This document shows positions 55,673 through 64,000 of a stretch of DNA of 64,000 nt, in pieces (position 1 is the first letter of the stretch; each line of letters begins with the position of its first letter). Made by a program: the position numbers and the translations under genes. The notes below the pieces were generated by a model that did not search any database, was not told the origin of the DNA, and was given only the letters and a program-made list of their open reading frames with translations. The DNA lies in assembly GCA_036971475.1 (NCBI GenBank), contig JBAIZL010000001.1, forward strand, positions 73,462,771 to 73,526,770, written 5' to 3'. This stretch comes from Prosapia bicincta. Taxonomy: Eukaryota; Arthropoda; Insecta; Hemiptera; Cercopidae.

Positions 55673-56059
55673 ATATTGTGGGAGCATCCCCGCTTGATTA
55701 ATCAATATGTGGAGACATATTTTTATTACTTGTTGATTGATATTAATTGTGAATTATAAACATAATCTGAGAATATAACGGTTAATTTTAAAATATAATA
55801 TAGTCGACTTTTGTACTATTTTTTAATACATTTCAATAGAACCAAAGTAACTTTTGAAAATTAAAATTTTTATAAATGAAATATCATCATTGCTTTATTA
55901 TAACCAGTGGATGGTTTGACGAAACAGGTGTAGGCTGGTCTCGAGTCGGGGAGGGTTTATTGGGGGTGGCTACACAATGCCCGTCTCCAGGGCTCAATCA
56001 AAACTATACAGAGTATACAAATGGTATAGCATAGTGTAGAGAGTGAATGGAAAGGAGAC
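55673..56059. other. Spacer, nothing recognised
   Basis: AT-rich DNA between two duplicated blocks. No motif was found. Confidence 0.4.
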
Positions 56060-56660
56060 ATGGTATTTTTCCACCTACTTATAAGGTCATTTAAGATCAC
56101 ATATTTCTTCCTTCGAATGACTCGAACCCATTCTAATTTCCTCGTAGTTTGTCCTGATGGCTACGTCTGTCCACAGTCTCTACAGCTTTCCGTCCTCATA
56201 ATCCTTGTATATGATACTGGATTTAAAAACGTTCACCATGGTATCTGTTTAGAACATATAACTTTGACCATTTTAATTTACATTTTTCTACATCCGTCTG
56301 ATCTAGATTGCACTGGTTACTCTTTTTTTACTCTTCATCTATGCCAAAAACATCCCAGTATCTATCTAACTTGGCCTGCAATATGTTCAGTTCACTTATT
56401 CTAAGTTTCAGTTTTCCTACTCATATTACGTACCATCTTACAGAACCACCAACTGGAGATGTCTCGGGAGCAATAAATGCAAAGGAGCCGTTAGTAGGAA
56501 ATATATTTTTCTATGCATTTCGTGAAGTATATTGATTGCTTCGAATGTACGCACTAATGCATTGAAGACGCATTCATCAGAATTGTTTGATGTCCTGCAG
56601 TATGATTAGCTACGTCATACTCTATTACTATAATTTCCTTTTGCAAGGGGCAATATAGTT
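56060..56660 (+). repeat. Diverged direct copy of 38.6-39.13 kb
   Basis: Shared strings include atctatgccaaaaacatccc, cagttcacttattctaa and ccactggagatgtctcggga with the following aataaatg or aatgaatg. Order and orientation match the DNA to the right of the Polinton. Confidence 0.8.
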
Positions 56661-56734
56661 TCCAACGAGTTTCAAATTTTGGGATTACATGATGCTGTCT
56701 ACTCTCTACAAATTCAAATAATTCAATATTTTGT

Positions 56735-57310
56735 ATTATTATTAGAAACTCAGAGCGTCCTTATCGGTGTAGAGCAGTTAGCTACAGCCATTGTACTCTC
56801 TTCCCAAAAATTCCACAAGATTAGCTTGGTGGATACTTACCTCTGCAAAATCCAAGTACCCACCGGTTGCTGATGCTCTTGGTACCTTCTGGTGTATATA
56901 CCAGCCAGCCAAACCAGTTTCTTCTTGCAGCTCCCAATGTAAGGCACCAACAGAACACGTGGATTTGGCTTTCCTCTTTGTCCTCGTCGCATCTCTTGTA
57001 CATAGGGGACCTCAATCTAATAATTCAACATTTTGAATTAATATCAGAAACTGGTAGGACCCTTATCGGTGTAGAACACTTAGTTACAGCCTTTGTACTC
57101 TCTTCCCATTCCTACACAGGATTAGCTTAGTGGATACCTACCTCTGCAGAACCCTATTATCTACTGGAGGCTGAATTTTCTGATACCTTCTGGTGTACAT
57201 ACCTGTCAAACCACACTCTTCTTGCTGCTTCTAATGCAGGACACTAACAGAACACGTAGATTTGGATTTCCTCTTGGTCCTCGTCGCAGCTCTTATCACA
57301 GGGGACCTAC
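56735..57310 (-). mobile_element. Two tandem 3'-end fragments of the same I/Loa-like element
   Basis: Two successive fragments (about 56735-57020 and 57040-57310) repeat the last 250 bp of the retroelement at 53516-54375. The first still reads CDEDKEESQIHVFC and RRNWFGWLVYTPEG. Each ends in the tatcggtgtagagca/acttag string and a TAA-rich tail. They look like separate strongly 5'-truncated insertions, or one insertion that was later duplicated. Confidence 0.65.
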
Positions 57311-58469
57311 AGCTAATAAATTCAACATGGCTCATTCTAAATATTTTTTTATAGAAACGTATCTAAGACATTTTGTTATTCCCCTGCCGGGATAAGCATA
57401 AAATAAAGAAAACCTATGTAACATAATACAAATTTATTACTTGTTATACTACTTTTCATTCCTATCATCTTACTTGTGTATGATGTTCTCCGGTACATAA
57501 AGCATGCACTAAAGCAGAGATATAATGGCATGATCTCATATGTCTGAAGTGGACATAGTTTCTATCCGTGTAAGCCCGCAGGAACGATATTATATGATAG
57601 GAAACAAACAAAACGAAAGAGATTCCATGTAGGGTAATTTAATGTGGTTAAGACAAAGAGTGGCTGCCTGACTGCCTTGTAAGTAATGGATTGAGCAATA
57701 TTATGGGTAATAGATGAAGTTGTGTGTATACGATAATTTTGTGTGCGCAATAAGACAGACGGTTCCCCGAAAGTTTCCTATCATAAAATCGTAAACCCAT
57801 TCCTGCATTTGTATTCTTCACCTAAATCTGGAATAGATGTGTCCCATCGTTATTATATTCTGTGCTTTCAGTCGCACACAAACTTACAAGCTCCACGCAA
57901 TTTACGATCAAGAACCACCTTCTCAACAACTAGTGTAACCACGTATTTGCTTCATATCTAAAGTGTTAAATAGTGATGTCCGCCATTACTGGTAATATTT
58001 TCTCAATCACTTAAACAATAGTCATAAACTATTGTTTAAGAGATTATTAACATTTACCGAACATAATGGACTACAAAATTCAAGAAATATTTTCTCGTAA
58101 TTAAACCCCCCTTCCCCGACGATTCTACGTAACCATTGGGTACGCGTACCACAGGTTTGAAACCGCTGTTTTACGCAACTATTAGGAATGTGCAACTGTA
58201 GCAACATGAAGGAAAATGTGAGTATTTTCTGTTAAACGTTTGCCATTCCTACCAAATGTCGCTTAATTTTGACATTCCTAATTAGTTTCTCTTTGCAGAA
58301 TTTATCCAAGGACAGAATATTTTACAGTTGTAAATTAATAATACGTGTTTTATTTTAAATTAAGTATACTTATTCTTGTTGCACTACTTATACCATTACC
58401 ATGTGTAAGTTGAGTGCAACTGATGTTTTTGTAAATAATAATACAATACATAAAATTACTTTGACAAAT
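57311..58469. other. Host DNA, nothing recognised
   Basis: AT-rich with short chance frames. A perfect inverted 17-bp hairpin (aaacaatagtcataaact and its mirror attgtttaagag context) lies near 58012-58041. No gene is supported. Confidence 0.4.
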
Positions 58470-59156
58470 TCAAAATTTTGTCTTTATTAGTAGCTTTTAA
58501 CTCGTACATATTTCACTATAAGATTATGGTCTTATAAGTTATATGTTTTAAATTATTCCATTATAATTTTCTGATAATTATGATAGGTCATATTTTTTAT
58601 ATAATTGGTGTAGGGGAATATATTTGACAAATAACTATCTAACGATTACACACATATAATGGGAAAATATTTGTTGACAGAAGTATTGTGTGTCCAATGA
58701 AAGGTCAAACCGTCTTCCAAAATCTTTGCCCAGTGCTATAAACTCATTTATCACTTATCCAATAACTAATGGATAAAACCTGTTTGTGTTGGCGAGATCT
58801 ATAAAATATATTGACGGGTCAAATTGGCTTTCAAATAGTTTGTTGCCACGTGACAACTTTAATTGCAGTCCATAGGGACTAGGTTTGAAGTACGAGGCCA
58901 CTAATAAGGCTAATTGAAAGGCAATGGGCTGCCACATATGGAATTCAATGCACTTCTATTGGGTTATATTGTATTTTTCATTAATTTATAAACACCGCTA
59001 AGACTTTATTGGGTAATAGAGCTACTATATGAAATATGTTTCATTTCGTCAAAACAGCAGAGATTTTAATAGCGAGCACTACATAAAAGAATTTTATTAG
59101 AGCACTTTGTTTTTATAGTTATTTTATAAATTATCTTCATGGAAAAAACAATATGA

Positions 59157-59206
<50 letters not shown>

Positions 59207-59311
59207 TTGAAAACACAGTAATCTGACTAATAAAATATTCCAAATATTAATAATATCGTAAATAAATAACCCTTACATTTCGAAGTAAGTACATATATAT
59301 ATATATATATA

Positions 59312-59344
<33 letters not shown>

Positions 59345-60735
59345 AAATTCTTGCTTATTATATCAAACAAAAATATTCCAAAACATCTACTTTTTATGTG
59401 ACAATTGTATGTCTGAAGATTTTCCTTCTAGACACCGAAAATTACACTTCGCTTAAGTTCATTATTTTTTTGTGCAACAAACATCCTCAGAATAAAACTT
59501 ATAAGTATTACAATAACTAACAAATTCAACTGCCAAAGAAATGTAAAGTGAAGCTTGGCTCTTTAAGAATAACCTAATAATGATCAACAAGGAAACTCTT
59601 ACTGGTCTAGGAAACATTCCTTTAATCTATGTCCATAGACATTTCCATATATTTGCCCTCCATATTAAGCTCATTACATAAAAAAAAATTATTCAAATAC
59701 ATCTACTTTTTATGTGACAAATGTATGTGTGAAGATTTTCCTTCTAGACACCGAAAATTACTTCATTGATTCCTAACGTGCCTACGGTTATCTAACAAGA
59801 CCACAAATAGCTACAGAGATAGTTTGTCAAACTATCACCTATTCTAGAGTCATAACAGTTTATATGCTATAGTTACAAATAGGTAAATTAATATTTAAAA
59901 GCTTTATACAAATGTTGATACATTTACATATTCTATATGTCCATGGTTTTGTTAACCAACAATCAACCCCTCAATAAAACTTACAAGTATTACAATAACT
60001 AACAAATTCAACTGCCAAATAAATATAAAGTAAAGCGTGGCTCTTTGAGAGGAACCTAATATAGATAAACCAGGAAACTCTTAATAATCAAGCAAACATT
60101 CTTTTAATCTGTGTCCATGAACGCCTCCATATAAGTGCCATCCATATGGATACACAGAACAGTTGACGGTTTTAATCACATCCTTATAATAAATCTACAA
60201 TGTAAATATGATTTCAGTATTGACGATTAAATTGTTCTCAACTAACAATCAGGTTCCGAAGGAAGAATGTGAATATTGGTAGGCTTAGGGAGAAGATATA
60301 GAACTCCCTTGTATAGGATTTAGGAAATAATGAAGGATATAAAAGGTGATACTCATGTAGGGCTGTATGGCTGAAGTGCCTCTACTCTCTGTATGGCAGT
60401 GTTTACAGGTTAGACCGAAAGGAAGATAAAAATTATCACACATACACATAGAACCAAGGAAGGTACAAATCTCCCTCGGTATTTGATGTAACAGGAGTGG
60501 CTTATTGCATTTTAAGGTTAGCCTATGTGTAGGTAGATTAGACAGGAGTTTCCTCGTAAACTCTTAAGGTTACAGGTTATTAAAATGGAGTCCTTCGTAG
60601 CATGGCTGGGTGACAGAAAGGCGCATCAAACCATACAATTACCACCTAATTCTTCCTAAAAGTTGCGACTAACCGCGATCTGTAACTAACCTATATTGTT
60701 TCAATATAGTCTATAAACACTATCATTATTGCAAC
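58470..60735 (+). repeat. Diverged direct copy of 39.5-41.17 kb
   Basis: Long colinear similarity to the right-arm host DNA, for example ttaactcgtacatatttcac, ataatgggaaaat with tgttgacagaagtatt, attgacgggtcaaattggct and the later cctctactctctgtatggcag context. It contains extra AT microsatellites and a small internal duplication (cttttatgtgacaa strings near 59390 and 59710). Confidence 0.85.
59161..59342. repeat. Two (AT)n microsatellites
   Basis: Runs at 59161-59204 and 59292-59342, absent from the paralogous position near 40.24 kb, where only a very short AT run exists. Confidence 0.95.
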
Positions 60736-60754
60736 AAAGTGTCTGACAAGTATT

Positions 60755-61575
60755 ATATTAAGTAAAGTTCAAAGTAATTTCCTACTGAGGTCAACAAATA
60801 AAAATTAATTTGAGTTACTTTTTATTTTATAATTACAATAATATAAATATTTTTATACTTGTGACAGAATTACAATATTATGTGAGAAAATAGAAACCGA
60901 ATTTTATTGCAATGTTCAATTTCCTGCTCTATACCGTTTATTGTGTTGAACTTCGATGTTTTGTTTGTAACCATTTATTCACTCTTTTTTTTTGTTTCTA
61001 ATTTATGAAACGGATATTGATCTATAATTTCTCATTCTAGCCATCTGTTGTATTCAACCATTACAGGTTAATAAAAAGTATTTGAACTAGTTTGTATGAA
61101 TAAAAAAGTATTTTGTACGATTGAAATTGTGTACAAGATATATATAAGGAGAGCGTGAGTTGATAGAAGAAATTGAATGACCATGGCTTGACGTAAATAT
61201 ATTGGCATCTTTTTCATTGAGCTAGGGGAACGTTAAATCTATGGTGTAAAATATTTCCTTCCATACCGTACTACTATTTGTTATATTGTAGTACGATTTT
61301 GCTTTGAAAGATGGATGATCTTCAAAACGATTTGAAACGTGTGAGTAAATAATAAATTGAGTGAGGCTGGAATGCGTTATATCCTGTTTGTACCCAATGC
61401 TAAGTTTGTGGTATCATTTTATTCAATGGGAGAATGGATGCACAGTATTGCAGGCAACTGTAGCAGTAGATAATTTGTAGCAATGTCACTGATGATGATG
61501 AAATAGGTCATTGAAAAGTGTATAAGAGCTAAAACTCCTGAGCTAAAAATTGCTTAAAGATGTACTATATGAAAT
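60755..61575 (+). repeat. Diverged direct copy of 1100-2040
   Basis: Same order and orientation as the left block but without the SINE-like and Mutator-like insertions; it leads almost directly into the second minisatellite. Confidence 0.85.
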
Positions 61576-61596
61576 TATAGGGAAAAAAGACAGATA

Positions 61597-62311
61597 TGAG
61601 TGTCCGGTAGAGGGCTGCGTAGAAGGAAATGACTAACGCTTAGAAGGCTGCTTAGAAGGAAATGACTGTCTGGTAGAAGGTTACCTAGGAGGAAATGACT
61701 ATCCAGTAGAAGAATATTTAAAAGGAAATAACTTTTCGGTAGAAGACTGCCTGGCAGGAAATGACTGTCCGGTAAAAGACTACCTATAAGGAAATGACTG
61801 TCCAGTAGAAGGCCGCCTAGAAAGAAATGACTGACTGGTAGAAGGCTGGCTGGGAAGAAATGACTGACTGGTAGAAGTTTATCTAGATGGAAATTACTGT
61901 CTGGTACAAGACTGCCTGGAAGGAAATGAGTCTGGTGGAAGGTTGCCTAGAAGGAAATGTCTGTCCGGTAGAAGATTATCTAGAAGGAAATGACTGTCCG
62001 GTAGAAAACTGTTTAGAAGGAAATGTCTGTCCAGTATAATACTCCCTAGAAGGAAATGAGTTCGGTAGAAGGCTGCCTAAAAGGAAATGTCTGTCCAGTA
62101 AAAGCCTGCCTAGAAAGAAATGACTGTCCGGTATAAGACTGTCTAGAAGGAAATGTCTGTCCAGGATAATACTCCCTAGAAGGAAATGAGTTCGGTAGAA
62201 GGCTGCCTAAAAGGAAATGTCTGTCCAGTAAAAGCCTGCCTAGAAGGAAATGACTGTCCGGTATAAGACTGTCTAGAAGGAAATGTCTGTCCAGTATAAA
62301 ACTGTCTAGAA
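61597..62311 (+). repeat. Second 33-bp minisatellite array with a 130-bp higher-order unit
   Basis: About 21 units of the same 33-bp repeat as 3597-4950. The stretch from 62031 is repeated at 62161 as a block of four units (130 bp, one unit 2 bp short). The array is cut at 62311 by the hAT terminus. Confidence 0.9.
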
Positions 62312-64000
62312 CAGGGGTTCCCAAACTGGGGGGCGCGCCCCCCAGGGCGGGCGTGGAGAAAGTCCAGGGGGTCGTGACACCCAAATGAAATAAATAAAAA
62401 AATTACAAAAATAATTTCTTTAGATCTTTGAAATAAAGTCTTTCTAAGTTTCCATAATTGTTTTTGTAAAGTTTCAATAAAGTTGTATGGTGTGTGTACC
62501 GATACCTCCGTTTGGCCTTGGCGTGAGTGCTAGTGATCTTCAATCCAATGCAGTTTGTTCAGTGCTTGCGTTTTAACTAGTCCGTTCTGGCACAGTACTT
62601 TCCGTGAATTATCAGTCAGCATGTTGGCTATATTGTGGGTGTTCTATAATTGCTGCGACGTTTGAATTGGAGTTATTGTTTTTGTGTTGTGTGAGTTCTG
62701 TGTGAAGCAAAGAAACGCAAGTATATTGACGATTATATTCAATATGGGGTTGTTTCCTTTCTAAAAGATAATGTTGATCACCCTCAGTGCGTTATTTGCT
62801 ATGAAGTATTAAGCAATGACGCGATGAGGCCTAATCGTCTTCTGAGACATTTGTCAACCAAACATGCCTCTTTAAAGGACAAACCTAAAGAGTGTTTTGC
62901 TGCAAAATCTAAGAATTTAAAGCGCATGAAGTTAGATAGCACTGGATCTGCTGCTCAGTCATCTCTAAAAGTGCTTGAAGCTTCCTATGAATTATCTCTT
63001 GTTATTGCTAAGGAAAAGAAAAGTCACACTATTGGCGAAACGCTTGTTAAACCGTGGCTTTTAAAAGCAGCCAATTTTTTCCTTGGAACTGATAGTAGGC
63101 AAAAGCTATCGCAAACACCACTTTCAGACAACACCGTAAAACGCCGAATTGATGATATGGCCGAGGACATTAAAAACCCAGCTTGACGAGAGTACAGACA
63201 CAATGTTCTCATTTGATTGTATATGTTCGTTACATTGAAAATGAAAGAATGAAGGATGAACTGATGTTTTCTACTGAGCTGTTGACCACTACTAAAGCTG
63301 TAGATGTGATGGAAGCAGTATCAGATTTTTTTAAGATACACTAACTTTCTTGTCAAAAACTTATTGGTGTATGCACAGATGGTACTCCTTGAATGCTGGG
63401 TTCTCATTCAGGCTTTGTGTAGTTGGTCAAATAGAAAAAATGCTGATGTGGTTTGGATTTATAGTTTTACTCACCGCCAAGCTTTGGTAGCAAAAACGCT
63501 TTTAACGTTATGTTACTATTTTAAAGCTATGTATTAAAGTAGTCAACTACGTTAAGAACAGTGCATTAAATACTCGACTGCTTAAAGTTCTCTATGAAGA
63601 TTTAGGAAGTGACCACAAATCGATGCTATTTCATACAGAAGTACGATGGCTATCAAAAGGCAATATGTTGGGAAGACTATTTGAGCTCCGTGATGAAGTT
63701 ATTACGTTTTTGGCAGAGCAGAAATAAAACGAGCTTAGTGCAGAGCTCAAAAAACCCAGTAACCAAGATTTTGGCCTATTTATCAGACTTTTTTGACACA
63801 TTAAACAACCTAAACTTGAGACTACAAGGTACAGACTCAAATATAGTAACACATCAGGATGCCATCAAGATGTACGTTGAGAAACTACAACTTTGGATAC
63901 GTAAGGTGTCAATGAGCCCCAGCAACTGTTCCAGTTTCAGCAAAGTAGTATCGGTCTTAGAAGAAGCATGTTTTGAGGACGTTTTTGAAGGACCGCTTTT
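62312..64000 (+). mobile_element. hAT-superfamily transposon, left end, runs off the window
   Basis: It begins CAGGGGTTCCCAAACTGGGG, a classic hAT terminal inverted repeat, followed by the palindrome ggggggcgcgcccccc. It is inserted in the minisatellite. The preceding octamer gtctagaa would be the target duplication, but the other end is outside the window. A degraded transposase follows. Confidence 0.8.
62695..63186 (+). pseudogene. BED-finger hAT transposase (ZBED5/FAM200-like), decayed
   Basis: An open frame from about 62695, without a clear start ATG, encodes KKRKYIDDYIQYG, a BED zinc finger (CVIC ... RHLSTKH) and the transposase segment KSHTIGETLVKPWLLKAA, then LSDNTVKRRIDDMAEDIKN. It stops at 63184. 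Downstream to 64000 the rest of the transposase is still readable in pieces (TEVRWLSKGNMLGRLFELRD near 63640) but has many stops and frame changes. Confidence 0.75.

Noticed and set aside
58012..58041. Short inverted repeat as a possible MITE
   Set aside because: A single small palindrome without target duplication or other copies in the window.

Overview
The window reads as arthropod, probably insect, nuclear DNA. It is AT-rich and gene-poor. It is filled with decayed transposons typical of insect genomes: Merlin, Mutator-like, mariner, hAT with a BED finger, and I/Loa- and RTE-type non-LTR elements. Short TTAGG-type strings also occur. I see no ordinary host protein-coding gene.

The centre (12.66-46.07 kb) is occupied by a Polinton/Maverick (adintovirus-like) endogenous virus and by rearranged copies of it. 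The most complete copy lies at 25959-38133 (12.2 kb). It has terminal inverted repeats (TIRs) of about 0.76-0.9 kb that begin AGTAGA, and one block of genes, all on the minus strand. In transcription order these are: DDE integrase with chromodomain, A32/FtsK-type packaging ATPase, Core-2/I-branching-like glycosyltransferase, an acidic DUF8207-like protein, a repetitive fibre-like protein, a secreted matrixin/hemopexin metalloprotease, a phospholipase A2 plus basic core protein, an adenain-like maturation protease, a penton-type capsid protein, a small overlapping ORF, the double jelly-roll major capsid protein (broken) and a KELA-type exonuclease-like protein (broken in this copy). No protein-primed DNA polymerase B is present. 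Several gene junctions overlap by 1-4 nt.

Beside it, at 42813-45519, is a 2.7 kb element with related termini and subterminal repeats but no Polinton core gene. It carries a two-exon IAP-type RING-finger gene and a convergent 90-codon ORF. It looks like a cargo-bearing satellite of the Polinton.

The locus is rearranged. A fragment of the Polinton left half (12668-16434) is followed by a directly repeated end of the RING element plus flank (16456-17127), and then by an 8.8 kb inverted arm (17136-25959). That arm mirrors 36677-45500 with every position pair summing to 62636. The 6-bp target duplication GACGTT is split between 12662-12667 and 38134-38139, so a single original insertion underlies the whole 25 kb, unless the assembly has joined haplotypes.

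The outer flanks (1-12.6 kb and 46-64 kb) share long diverged direct duplications: 1.1-2.0 with 60.8-61.6 kb, a 33-bp minisatellite at 3.6-4.95 and 61.6-62.3 kb, 9.1-12.3 with 50.9-55.7 kb, and 38.6-41.2 with 56-60.7 kb. Later transposon insertions interrupt these blocks.
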